DNA of 64,000 bases from Tanytarsus gracilentus (taxonomy: Eukaryota; Arthropoda; Insecta; Diptera; Chironomidae). The translations under genes and the position numbers were made by a program. The DNA lies in NCBI GenBank assembly GCA_038502055.1, contig JAXRKN010000032.1:62001-126000 (forward strand), in the 5' to 3' direction. A model generated the notes under the pieces. That model made no database searches and was not told where the DNA came from. It saw only the letters and a program-made list of their open reading frames with translations. This document shows, in pieces, positions 12,001 to 22,815 of this stretch; position 1 is the stretch's first letter, and each line of letters opens with the position of its first letter.

Positions 12001-14133
12001 CCATATTTTTTAATTTTTTTGGGACACATTTCTACATGAATTGAATAGATTTCAGCATCAAACAATTATTCTTTTAAATATTAAATATGAAATTATTGGT
12101 TTTAAAGAAGGGGTTTAAACGGAAGCGAAGGTGTGATTGCTTTCAAATAAAAAGTACCAGGAATTGTTGGAATGATATAAGGCTACATTTTAAAAATACT
12201 TTTAAAACTCAACTCATCTTTTAAAGCATCCACTGACCCATAAAGGAACTAAAAATTCACGATTCCAGCTTGTTGGGAAGCGACCCGAAATTATTTTTGG
12301 CTTAATCGATGGCAAATAGTGGAATATTTAAGAAAAGTCTCAGTTGAAGTTGAGTAAAAACAGTTTTGCAGCTCAAAATCAACTTTTTCGAGGGTCAAAG
12401 TTAGAACTCAACGGGGTCAAATTTATTTGAAAGAGAAGACACATTATTTTTTCCTTGATGGGAAAAATAATTTACAAATTTTAGCATGTCTCTTTCATGA
12501 ATAGAATAACCATTGAAGTTGAACATTTAATTTTGTATGGAGAAAATAGATCGGTGCCAAGCAGGCATACCACGATCTGATTTTTTAATGAAACCCAACT
12601 GAAAATATAGTTGATGGTGATATCTAGCGCTCATAAAAAAATTGTGAAATTTGGAAAATGTTTAGTGCACTTTCGAGACACAATAAAGGTCAATGTTTAA
12701 TAAGATAACAAAGTTTAATCAAATATAATAAATAGAAATTATGTAAAATTTCATAAAATTAAAAATTTTTTTTTTGTTTTGGTGCCGCGTCCAACTTTAA
12801 AAATTTGATCTTACGACTTATATTTGACTCTAAGCTTTAAGAACCTAAGTCCGAAGTACTTAAGACTCACTCGATCCTACTCGGCATCAAAAGACAAGTT
12901 CAACGAGATACATGAAGCTTTAGTTCTGAAAAATGGACATTTATAATTATTCCAAATTATTCCTAATTATTTCTAATTATCCTAATTATTTCTAATTATC
13001 TAATTATCCTTTTTATTTCTAATTATTCCTAATTATTTCTAATTATTCCTAATTATTTCTAATTATTTCTAATTATTTTCTTAATTTTTTTTGGATAATT
13101 AGAATAATTAGAAATAATTAGGAATAAATGGACATTATGGCGGTCCATGGCACTACTGATCATGATAGACATTTCTCAAAAATCATCAATGCCAATCGAT
13201 TTCTGGTCCAATAACGAGTTCAACGATACTTATGAAGCCATATAAGAGAAAATGATTCGAAAAAAATTCTTAGTGCCTGCACATATAGACCCTCAAAGCT
13301 ACCATCTGGCGAAAACCCGAAGTGCGGACGGCAAAGAAATGGACATATAAGCGTTGCCACACTTTGTGTAGGTTACGCTAAAAAATAAGTCCTAAAATTC
13401 TAGGATCTAGAATAAAATAAATACACAGCTCAGTAGTGAAGGTCGTTGAAATCGATTTTTAATAAAATATTTAAAGCAAATTATGAAATGATAATGTGCT
13501 CAATAGACACTACTTACTTCGGAATTTACTTCCGTAGGATTAGCACTTGCTACAAATTCTCTTAAAAACCCATCCAACTCAGTGCCTTCGATAAAACCGT
13601 TGCCTGTAAAATTTCCAAATAAAATTTAATTATTGATTCAAAATGTTATTTCTAAAATTGAAAGGCAACTTATTCATGAGTGGATGGATCCCATTTTGAA
13701 TATTTTCGAATTATGATCTGTTCATATTCGAATTCGAAGTGTTGCATCTCAGAAATAAAAAAACAAAAAAATTATTTCTGAGAAAAATGTAAACAAATTT
13801 AGTTTTTGCCAAGTGCAGACTCACTCGGCTATTCAATACAATCTTATTTTAAAAAAATCTTCTAACGCTGCACTTTACATGAATAAGTTGCCGTTTCTAA
13901 AATTACAACGAAAAAATAAAATACCTTTTGTAAAAACACTCAAATTAAGGTAACTAAAAAACAAATTTTAATAATTTAATTGAATTTTACCTACCATCTT
14001 TATCATAGTGAATCCAAACTTGCATAAATTGATTAGCTGAAAGTTTCTTTAATTCACGAGAATCGGGATCGCGATATTGTCGCAAAAAGTTTTGGGCTTT
14101 CTCTACGTTAACCTTTTTCCTTGCAGCTTCCAT
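9094..14133 (-). CDS. Cbp53E: Calbindin-32 (Cbp53E), six-EF-hand calcium-binding protein
   Basis: Neuronal cytosolic calcium buffer/sensor. Thirteen coding exons on the minus strand (high to low): 14133-13995, 13603-13518, 11668-11620, 11564-11524, 11138-11068, 11010-10938, 10872-10789, 10721-10666, 10610-10565, 9545-9489, 9403-9332, 9279-9265, 9207-9094; 300 residues, near the 310 of the Drosophila protein. EF-hand loops are seen in order: YDKDGNGFIEG, YDDNQDGKIDI, YDSDNSGYIEA, FDANKDGRLQL, YDRDNNGTIEN, and a last degenerate one (VGHDRKVSRKE) that lacks most calcium ligands. Many introns interrupt the loops, and one exon is only 15 nt (DYDAL). The start ATG at 14133 gives MEAARKKVNVEKAQNFLRQY, matching the family N terminus. 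Introns host several small transposons. Confidence 0.96.
11205..11403. mobile_element. 183-bp MITE with 14-bp inverted ends and 8-bp target duplication
   Basis: Left end CCAAGAGGAACGGA at 11213-11226 and its exact reverse complement TCCGTTCCTCTTGG at 11382-11395 are flanked by the direct repeat TTTTTGAG at 11205-11212 and 11396-11403. Perfect inverted ends and an 8-bp duplication fit a non-autonomous hAT- or P-like DNA transposon. The purine-rich interior has no open frame. It sits in the calbindin-32 intron between 11139 and 11523. Confidence 0.85.
11700..12792. repeat. Dispersed repeat also present in the neprilysin-like gene
   Basis: The left part (ttttttcacaacaaaaatac, then aaagcttaattaaactta) and the right end (tttttttttgttttggtgcc) recur at 51970-52215 as ttttttcacaacaaaaatat, aaagcttaattaagctta and tttttttttgttgtttggtg. 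The copy here is about 1.1 kb, the other about 250 bp, so one may be a deletion derivative. No open frame or target duplication was recognised. It fills much of the calbindin-32 intron 11669-13517. Confidence 0.5.
12890..13390. mobile_element. Partial copy of the GCGTAACCCAC element family
   Basis: The segment contains one repeat unit (caacgagatacatgaagctt, ctgaaaaatggacat, atcatcaatgccaatcgatt), then gcctgcacatatagaccctc and ccatctggcgaaaa, and ends agcgttgccacactttgtgt followed by aggttacgct. All match, in reverse order and strand, the left part of the element at 41150-42160. The opposite terminus was not found, so the copy is truncated. It is itself interrupted by a palindromic AT insert. 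Confidence 0.6.
12931..13136. repeat. AT-rich palindrome flanked by an 11-bp direct repeat
   Basis: AAATGGACATT occurs at 12931-12941 and 13126-13136. Between them lie about 15 units of the type taattatttctaattattcc, followed by a short inverted stretch (ggataattagaataattaga) that can pair with the start of the array. It therefore forms a hairpin and interrupts an otherwise continuous repeat unit. It may be an inserted palindromic element or a microsatellite that expanded within the repeat. Confidence 0.55.
13660..13897. mobile_element. MITE copy A with GAAAGGCAACTTATTCATG ends
   Basis: Begins gaaaggcaacttattcatg and ends catgaataagttgccgtttc, nearly perfect inverted ends. The direct repeat TTTCTAAAATT flanks it (13649-13659 and 13893-13903). 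Compared with copies at 17473 and 51047 it is in the inverted orientation. It lies in the first calbindin-32 intron (13604-13994). No coding capacity. Confidence 0.85.
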
Positions 14134-14257
14134 TTTCTTTGCAAAACAGTTGATAATCGTTTCTTTTTCTTTATCAAAGCTCTAAACAATCATTCAATAA
14201 CTCAATCAACTAGTTTATTTGTTTAAAACTTTAAGTAAATATAAAAACATGTCAGAA

Positions 14258-15309
14258 ATAGGGAACCTCGATACCCCGGGATTTCGGGGACGAACATAAA
14301 ACTATTTTTGGCCCAAAAATCTTAAAAAAATTTAAAGTTAAAGAATAAATATGATTTTTTTTTTCATTTTATGACTTCAAATCAATAATGTCACAAAAGA
14401 ACAATTCATTTATGCAAAAACTACAATGCAAAATGGCAAAAAAATTAAATGCACATGACGATGGTTAAAAAATTCATAGAGTCATAGTCCGTAACTTTTT
14501 ATTCAGCGCTTGATTTTCCCTATTAAGATTTTCCCTAATACTAAAGTTAAAATTCCTTTAAAATACTTTTACAATTCATTTTTATCTAACTAATATTAAA
14601 AATAGTTAAAAAATGCCCACTCTTAAAAAAACTTTGAAAATTGAAATAAAAAAATTTAGGCGCTCTTTAGGTGAAGTTAATTATTTTTAATATTAATTAG
14701 ATAAAAATCAGGATAAAAATTAATTGGAAAAGGATTTTTAACTTCAATATTTTTAGAGAAAATCAAGCGCTGAATAAGAAATTTCTCTTTCCTATTTTTT
14801 TTAACCATAACCTCATGTCTATTTTGAAACTCTCTTTTGTTCATAATAGTTTCATAACTTTAACTGTAATTGAAGTATTTTTTTAAAAAAAGACTTTAAA
14901 ATTAAGATATGATTGAAAGAAGTTTTCTGACAATCGCCAATAAATTTTTAAAATTAGAATTAATTAATTCTGCAAATTAAAATAGGCTATAATTCGAATT
15001 TTTAAAATAAACTTGATTTTCAAAGATGTTACATTTTTTACTTGAGTTATTTTGTAGTTTTTGTGATAAATTGTTCAATTATTTGATTTTATTATGAGCT
15101 TTAATCAATATATGTTTTTTTTTAGAAATGGAAAACTTATATTTTGAAATTAATTTTTTTCAAATTTTTTAGCCTTGAAATTTGTTTTTCACCTAAGTTT
15201 ACTGCTAAATTTTTCCCCGGGGATTCCCCGTCAAAAATCCGGGGACGGGGACGGGCAAAGATCAACGGATTCCCGTTTGGGGTCCCCGTGAGGATCCCTA
15301 ATTCCCTAG
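14258..15309. mobile_element. About 1.05 kb foldback element with nested hairpin
   Basis: The ends are GC-rich and inverted relative to each other: agggaacctcgataccccgg at the left, and tccccgtgaggatccctaat at the right. Inside, cagcgcttgattttccc (about 14501) pairs with gagaaaatcaagcgctg (about 14757), and the pairing extends for some 110 bases on both sides of a central loop. The 7-bp string agaaata is near both outer edges. No long open frame. It lies upstream of calbindin-32. A related terminal fragment occurs at 18035-18100. Confidence 0.6.
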
Positions 15310-16356
15310 TAAGAAATAAGACTTGACCCTTTTTTCTGTCTAATCAAAATATTACCTGAGTAAATATTAGTCCCTAAAGTATTAATACTTGAGAGCTACC
15401 ATATCGTTAAATACCCATATGAAGTACAAAAAAATGTAAACTTTTTAAATGTATGAAAACAACAGTTAAAAATATTAAATATTGAAATATATTGTTTAAT
15501 TTTTTAGGCTCGCGATTTGCGATTACGAAAATATCTTACATGCACTTCAAAATGTATCATTCGTTACTCTTAAATAGTTTTCAAGTTAAAAGAATAATTT
15601 TGAATATAAAGATTTAACAAATTTCACTATTTTCGTCAGATTAATTGGAAATTAAATCCCATTTTAAGCGTAAAAAAGATGGTTTGCTCAGATTTATTGT
15701 GTTTAGCTGATAAAAGGAAAAGTTTAAAAAATATTTCTTTAGTGGCGAGAAATTTGAAAATAATCCCCAATTTGCACTTAATGGCGATTATAATTTAATT
15801 TAATTTAATTTAATTGGCTACAAGGTAGGTGCGCGACAATACCCACATGTGTTTTTTATAACTTGATTTTTGATTGATGTATTTAATTCTAATTTTGATT
15901 TAGTAGCTTATTAAAAGTTAAGTTACTTACTACAACCAACTAACAGCGACGAAAACTTTTTCAAACTGAAATTTTTACTGAATATTCTTGAGATTTCAGG
16001 GAAACGTTGATCATGCGCAATTAAGCAGATTACGCTCGTAAAAAAGTCTATGTTTAAAAAAAATCTTTGATAAATTTAAAATCATTATAAGACGTGAACA
16101 ATTAAGATTTTTAATATTTAAATGCTAAATGTTTTAATGACTAAAAACTTTTTCCGAGAGAGAAAATCTGTTACACGTCCTCCCAGGAACATCAAAGCTT
16201 ACTGTAGTACTAGACTCCTTTCGCAGGAGAATACAGAAAAATACAGTCCTTTATTTTCTCTTTGAAAAATAACACGCAAAAAATATTTACTATTTTAAAT
16301 TTCAAAATATCACATCTAAAGCGTTGTTAATTTTACATAAGTGAACGAAGTACATA
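15310..16356. other. Intergenic, with a decayed element terminus
   Basis: No gene seen. At 15818-15862 the sequence tacaaggtaggtgcgcgaca followed by atacccacatgtg is a degraded version of the hairpin end found at 42108-42155. A run of aattt units lies at 15792-15815. Confidence 0.45.
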
Positions 16357-17312
16357 ATGGCGTATTTGCCATACGGTTGTAACATTTTTGAAGGTCCTTT
16401 TGATCATGGTATGTATATCTTTGTTTTCACCATATTTAAATCTATTCTCGTGACCTAATTTTACAATCAGATCTAGAAAATAGTTTCACTTTGATTCCTC
16501 GAACGGGATTTAGTGGACCATGGTCACTACCTCGTCAATCTTCATCAACGGAAGCTGAACCTAAATCATTTCGTGAGTATTTAGGATAATAAATAATTAA
16601 ATACTACTTGTGTTTTTATTGAATATAATTGGAAAAAAATACTATCATACATATCAAATCCCTGGTCATTCCGTCTCCCTCCACTTTACTCCATTTGGTT
16701 CATTTTCTTATACTTCTAACTAATATTAAAAAAAACATAAAAATCAAGAAGCAATTTCATTTTTATTCACATTCTCACAAATTACTCTTTTTTTCATACA
16801 TCGTAACGAAACGCCCGAGTCGTGCTTGTAGTGTAATATTTGATGATTTTTAATTCCAGGCTTCGATGCGAAGGGTTTTACTGGTTGGATAGATGTCCAT
16901 CTATTTGAGCCAAGAGAGATTAGTGTAAAAACTATCAATCATACAATTGTTGTTGAATGCAATCACGATTCTCGCCCGGATTCTCATGGACCGTCTGTTG
17001 AACGCCATTTCGTTAGAAAGTTCAATTTACCTTCTGATTACGATATGACACTCGTCAAGTCTACCTTATCCAACGATGGAATCCTACAATTAGAAGCGCC
17101 AAAGCCTGAAGTAAGTATTCGTAACTAAACTTAAATTTAATTCTAGAGTTATATCTTTTTATTAGCTACAAGGTGAAGAGCGAGAAGTTCAAGTGCTAGA
17201 GTCGGAAAAGCCTTCGTTAATAATGAGTCTTCTCTCCAATAGAGCACACTCACTCTTAAAGAAATCCCATTCAATTCCAAGTGATGAAGAAGATTGCTAT
17301 GATGCAGTCTAA
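16357..17312 (+). CDS. Small heat shock protein (alpha-crystallin/HSP20 family)
   Basis: ATP-independent chaperone that holds unfolding proteins. Four exons, 16357-16408, 16471-16572, 16860-17110 and 17166-17312, give 183 residues, the usual size. The alpha-crystallin domain runs from about residue 55 to 140 (FDAKGFTGWIDVHLFEPREI, then HFVRKFNLPSDYDMTLVKS and LSNDGILQLEAPKPE, the beta-strand and G-x-L signature). The C-terminal tail is Ser/Glu rich and lacks a clear I-x-I motif; instead it has VQVLE. It resembles the lethal(2)essential-for-life group of flies. Most fly sHSP genes have few or no introns, so four exons is notable. The open frame inside intron 2 (16629-16853) is not coding. Confidence 0.9.
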
Positions 17313-17472
17313 TCTTCTTAACAAAACGCTGGTTAGACATGCACCAAACATAATTAAATGCGCGCATACAGGTGTAAATTTTAATTATGTCTTTATTAAG
17401 CTTTAACACTCGTAGACTTTCTTAAAATCATGTAAATATATGCTTAGTTAAATCAGTTTAATTTAAATTTTT

Positions 17473-17732
17473 GAAAGGCAACTTATTCATGTAAAGTGCA
17501 GTGTTCGAAAATTCTAAAAATTAAGGTTTTATTGTTAGTAGTATTGAATAGCCGAATAGCCGAGTGAGTCTGCACTTGGCAAAAACTAAATTTGTTTACA
17601 TTTTTCTCAGAAATAATTTTTTTGTTATTTTATTTCCGAGATGCAACACTTCGAATTCGAATTCGAACAGTTCCAAATTCGAAAGAAAATATTCAAAAAC
17701 GGATCCATCCACTCATGAATATGTTGCCTTTC
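17473..17732. mobile_element. MITE copy B with GAAAGGCAACTTATTCATG ends
   Basis: Starts gaaaggcaacttattcatgt and ends catgaatatgttgcctttc. The interior (ccgagtgagtctgcacttgg, gcaaaaactaaatttgttta, gaaagaaaatattcaaaaac) is shared with copies A and C. The 21 bases after the right end (aaatttttcaactaaagaat plus t) are also shared with copy C, so the element may extend further on that side. Located in the 3' flank of the sHSP gene. Confidence 0.85.
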
Positions 17733-18821
17733 AAATTTTTCAACTAAAGAATTGACAATTTTCATACATTTGAGCATTTCTTACACCAAATCAATCGATT
17801 TGATGCATTTGAGGAAAGTTAAGATCAATTTATTTCACAAAAGTAACAATAAATTGACATTCGTCGAAAAAAATAGTAGTTATTTAGTAAATAAGATCTA
17901 CCCGAATCGTCTTTAATTATCATCATTATATGACTTTTACTACCTCATCTTTGACCGTTGGAATAGAGCTTTCGAAAAACAAGAAAAAATTCAATGACAA
18001 CATTTGTTTAAAATCATTTATCTTATAGAAAAAATCCCTTATCAATCCCGCGGAATCGGGATTAATTTTTTCGGGATCCCGTTCGAAACCTCTACGTCGG
18101 AATCAACGATTTCTAATTTTCAACGATTGGGAAGTATAAATAATTTTTCTTAGAAGTGAAACACAATTTGAGATTACATTGCAATTTACTAAATTGTGAA
18201 TTTAGTGTTTCATAACCTGAATAAACCTATTGACACTAATGAGATATAGCCAATAATTTTTTCAGTGTCGCAAATATTTTTCGTATTATTTCAAACGGCG
18301 TCCTTTTCTGAGAAAGAATTATAAATTACTTAGAAAAATTGAGATATTCGCATTTTTGAAGACACGTTTCTTTTGGAAATGTTCTTTCCTTGATATTCTA
18401 GTCAATCTAATACATATATATATATATTTAAAAGTACACGATGAGTCATTAATTCTCGCACGCACGCACAGTAGTTTGTTGGCTCACTGTTTGTTTGTTC
18501 CTTTATTCAAACGGAAAAATGTTATTCAAGATGTTTACTGACAAATGAGAAAAAAACTAATAAAGCTAAAGCAAAAAATTTATGTTGCAAAAAATTACTT
18601 CTAAAAAAGATCAGTGTGGAGTAATTCCATTCATTTTGATTAAAGGTGCAATCACATTTATTTTATATACATATCACATGTTTATGTATTGGTATTTCAA
18701 AGTATTAGTATTAGTATCTAATATATAGTTTACATTCCGTTTAAATCGTTTAAATGGTTTTGTTTTTTATTTTAAACTTAGGTATATTAAATAAAATATA
18801 AATGATATAATTTATTATAGT
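17733..18821. other. Intergenic between the two sHSP genes
   Basis: Holds a GC-richer fragment at 18035-18100 (caatcccgcggaatcgggat, ttcgggatcccgttcgaaac) similar to the foldback ends at 14258/15309, and a short TA microsatellite near 18412-18428. No gene seen. Confidence 0.45.
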
Positions 18822-19140
18822 ATGACCAGCTCGGATTACTTTGAGATAAATTTAGATGTAAAACGATGTAAACGAGAAGAAATTACTGTTGAATTAAATC
18901 AAAACTGTATTGTAGTAAATACAAGAAAGGTAAAAAAAATATTTTGGAGACAATAATTTAGTTAAAAATAAATGTTTATTTCAGGTGAAAGAAGGCGACA
19001 ATTCAATAGTAGCGCGAAAATTTTCTAAACGTACATATCCTTTGCAAGATATGGATAAATACGACAAGGATTCGCTTACTTCGAGTTATGAAGAAAATGG
19101 CATGCTAAAAATTCAATTATTTCTGAAAAAGAATGGTTGA
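18822..19140 (+). CDS. Minimal small heat shock protein, alpha-crystallin domain only
   Basis: Two exons, 18822-18929 and 18985-19140, encode 87 residues that consist almost only of an alpha-crystallin domain: FEINLDVKRCKREEITVEL, then IVARKFSKRTYPLQDMDKYD and LTSSYEENGMLKIQLFLKK. Both the usual N-terminal arm and the C-terminal extension are missing. The intron falls between the strands equivalent to the loop before the VARKF strand. It lies 1.5 kb downstream of a full-length sHSP on the same strand, so it may be a shortened duplicate. An upstream non-coding exon is possible (acceptor-like tattatag just before the ATG). AATAAA at 19191-19196. Confidence 0.8.
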
Positions 19141-20955
19141 TACTTTCAATATGTAATGCAGTATATTTTAATGTAAGATCTTGACTGAATAATAAAGACT
19201 CTTGGAATTTTCGAAGTTTAATTACGTTCTTAAAGTTGTACATTTCATATTCATATTTCAGGCAATTAATACTTTTAAAATAAAATTACTGAACATAGAA
19301 ATTATATTTTACATTAAATTATAGCACTTTTGTAAAATTTAGAGTTTCTCGTTTTCCACAAAAGGTGACGCACTTTTTGTTTTCGCCAGTTAAGTCATAA
19401 GAAGTTTTTCTCTTATTAACAAAAAATTATTATACCAGTGAAAAAAGAATTAGATGTGACTTAATATGTGAACGATCGTTTAACAAAATATATTCTAGAA
19501 AGACATTTCAATTTAGTGGACGCATTGAAAGTGTAACAGCAACATCATAGCTCACTATTAATAAAAATTTCGGATACTTTTATTGAAAGATGTTTTTTTG
19601 AACAATATTTTTTAAAATAAATGTAATAAAAATATTGCAGTGATTTAAAATCACATCGATTAAACTAAAGTGTGTAAAATTTACATCAAAATTTAATATC
19701 CAAGATATAAACAAAAAAAAATATACATTTAATCGATACTATTTTTTCCTTCATTATTGTGAGAAGAAATCACGGCAGAAAACATTGAGAAAAATCGATT
19801 AAAGTAAACACTTTTGAAATAGCCTAAAACAGCTCTTTTTTTAAATTAAATTTTTTTCTTTCACGCAATTGAGTTTCATTTAAATAGTGAGTACATATTT
19901 TGTTCTGTTCTTATAATTTTCCTGTAAATATTTACATGTTTAAAATTTAATGAATTTTGGCACATTGTGATCTTCAGATAAATGTATCTAGTTGAAATTA
20001 AAGTTTCAAAATTTAAATAAATTGGTCGTTTAACTAAAATTGGAAATTTATATATAAAAATAAATTAAAATTTATGATGAACGTTGTCGTACGCAGGAAA
20101 TTAGGGTTTTCCTCCATTAAGTATTAAATTTGGTTTATTTCTCTCAATATTATATTGGCCAGTAAAGCTATTTTTCGGCTTTAGAGAAGCTTTTTAATTA
20201 ATTAATTGTACAAAGTGTATCCATTTTTGAAATTCATAACGTATCCGATCCAGGAACTACTGTAAGGACAGAAACTGCGCCGGTTTGATATTGAGATTTT
20301 AATAAAAATTTTAGAGTAGAAAAACATCACTGTTCGAAAGATCAATTTTAAATAAAAAACCTGGTAAAACCAACCGTGTTTTGAGAAAACTTTGAAGGTT
20401 GATATCTGGAAAACTAGAGGGTGTCGGAATTTTTTTATAGAGGTCTCGCATATATGTCTAAAAGTGTTGCAAATTTCTGGCTGATCTGATATTTTGGCCA
20501 GCCTTACTGTACTGACGTAATAGATCTTAACTTGTGGTATTAAAAGCGCTTAAAAAATCGATTGAATTACAGTAGATTACCTAAAAACTTTTGGTTAAAA
20601 AGTAACTTTACAAGCCAACATATAGCAATATATAATTTTACTTCGTTGACGACCTTGTCAAACACTTAAAAATAATTCTAATTCAAACTAACAGTGGAAA
20701 TATTTATTAATAAATAAATTGTGACTCTCAGTTTATAGAAAGATACAAATTTAAAAAGAGTAGAACATGATAATGGTGATAATTTTATAAAGTTAAAGAG
20801 TAAAGTAAGGAGATACGCTAGATTATTATAAGCCTAAAACTTAGGACTACACAATTTGAACATTACGAAAAGAGATATATTAACTGCACAAGCATAAGCA
20901 GTTATGGTTATTTGCAAATAAAATCTGAAAAATATACTCTTTTGTTTTAGAAAAA
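19141..20955. other. Intergenic, nothing recognised
   Basis: About 1.8 kb of AT-rich sequence. I see no open frame with splice sites, no inverted ends and no recurrence of the repeat families found elsewhere. Confidence 0.4.
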
Positions 20956-22815
20956 ATGAATCGAGAAGGTTTGAAAATTCTGCTTCTGTTTTCACTGGCT
21001 GGAAGTGCGATTTCAAGTTCTAAACCAGTGTCAATTCGAGACAAATCAATTGGTCAATTAGTTACCTCTAGTCTGTTAACATGGGAAACGTTTAATGTCA
21101 AGGGCGATGCTAAAGAACAATTTGAGTTTGCCATCACTGGTGGCAATTTTCCAGATGTGAGTAAAATGTTCACAAGTTATGTTTATGTTATCTTTTATGA
21201 TTTTAGAATGATGCCGTTTATTTATGTCGGTCATCTCTAGAATCAGTGTTAGTGACAGGATTCGTAATCAAGCGTTCTGATGAAGTTTATGCTTGTATAG
21301 TATCGCAGCATGGTCAAGTGAGATTAAAACCAGACTTTGACTTACTGATTAACAAAGGAAACGGAGCAAAGCTTGAATGGAAGAATTGGGAGAAGCTTAT
21401 TCCTTTTACTCAAGGTCAGATAATTTTCGAACTGATATTAAGTAGCTATGTTTTTCTTTCATTTTTCAGGATTAAGAGCATTAGCTAAATTTAGAAGAGT
21501 GGACGTGCTCAAGCACGTTTCGAATTTAATTAATTCTTGATCCTGGTCAATTATCCCTGATTAAGGAGTTGTTATTCTTCTATAGTGAAAAAAATTACAA
21601 TTAAATTTATTGATGATTTTTAAATTTAAATTTTTGATTAAGGATTCGATGGAGCTGTTTCAACTGGTGGGAGTTCAAGAGTATGCATAATAGTTTTTTT
21701 AAATTCTCATCTACATATAATTTTTTTCAGTCTGAAATTTACTACGTAGCTCGCCATAAAATTAATCATACAACCGGTTACAATGCCATCGACCATGCAA
21801 TCGGTAACTTTATTGTATGTACATAAATCTACTTGATTTCTAATTTTTAAAACATTTTTTAGGTTGGTTTGATCAAAGTTCTGATCTCGGAAAAATTCAT
21901 GCGATTTTTGAAAATAAGGAAAGGTCATTTGAAAATGGTGAAATTCTGATAGTCGTTGAGGCCGCGCGCTATGAATTATATGATGTAAAATTTAAAACTG
22001 CAAAACTTCGAGAGTCTAGAAAACGAACTCTTTTGGGTCAAACCATTCTTAAAAATGAAGGCATAGAAGAGTCAGATGTGAATGCTGTGATTGGATACGA
22101 ACATGAAATCATACGAAATTTTGGTACTCACGAAGGAATTGCTAGATCCGTCAACACTACTTTTTTCATTTCGAAATCTGAAACATTTGACTTCTTTTGG
22201 GGCATTCAAAAAAGTGAGAAAGGAATGAGTTCGAAAGTGGTCGGAACTAGACTGCTGCCTAAAACTGCTGTAAATGTTACTCTATGGGCAAACTATACAA
22301 TCAAAGATGGGCCATATGATGCATATTTATTTGTATATTTTGTTGACGGAACTAAATCAAAAAAGAAAAAAATTACAGTAGCATCGGTGAGATATAGTTC
22401 CGTGATAAAATATTTAAAAAAACCTTTTATCTTGTAGGGTTATGAAGCTACAATAGAAAATCCTTTAGAAATTGAATATAGTGAAACATATTGGATTCAC
22501 AACGACACAATTGTTCCTACAACAACGAAACGAACAATAACATCGTCTTCGACATCAACTCATCGGTCAGTTTTTCAAATATCAACTATGACCAATGAAG
22601 TGACCTCAATTACAGAAAAATCAAAACAATTATCAGACGAAAATTTCATCATGGAATTTGAGAACGATTCAAAAGATGACAGGAGCAAAGGAACAAGAAT
22701 TAAATTGTCGTCAATCACGATTATCGGCTGCATGATTTTTAGGTTTACTGCTCATTTATGCTTTAAATTTTTAAGAAAACCTACTGGTAAACTCGCTCCC
22801 TATTATTTTATTTGA
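20956..22815 (+). CDS. Secreted DM9-repeat (DUF3421) protein with beta-rich C-terminal region
   Basis: Six exons, 20956-21156, 21207-21414, 21643-21680, 21731-21803, 21863-22386 and 22438-22815, give about 473 residues. A signal peptide is clear (KILLLFSLAGSAIS). Two DM9-like units follow: one around NDAVYLCRSSLESVLVTGFV and one beginning GFDGAVSTGG with YYVARHKI and later GEILIVVEAARYELYDV. The region from about residue 200 to 350 is Thr/Ser-rich beta-like sequence, as seen where DM9 domains are linked to aerolysin-like folds (natterin-like proteins); this is only a resemblance. A Thr/Ser linker and a hydrophobic C terminus follow. Likely extracellular carbohydrate recognition or defence. 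Exon 4 is ended at 21803 because that keeps the frame; the last 30 residues are uncertain. Confidence 0.6.

Noticed and set aside
15144..15326. 60-codon plus-strand ORF
   Set aside because: Covers the GC-rich terminus of the foldback element; no protein-like character.
16629..16853. 74-codon frame inside the sHSP gene
   Set aside because: Lies in intron 2 of the sHSP gene and ends at the exon 3 acceptor; low complexity.
18035..18105. Possible tRNA (gttcgaaacc resembles a B box)
   Set aside because: No matching A box or cloverleaf; the segment resembles the foldback element ends instead.
21470..21540. Extra exon of the DM9 protein after the acceptor near 21470
   Set aside because: It meets a stop within a few codons; skipping to 21643 preserves the DM9 unit.
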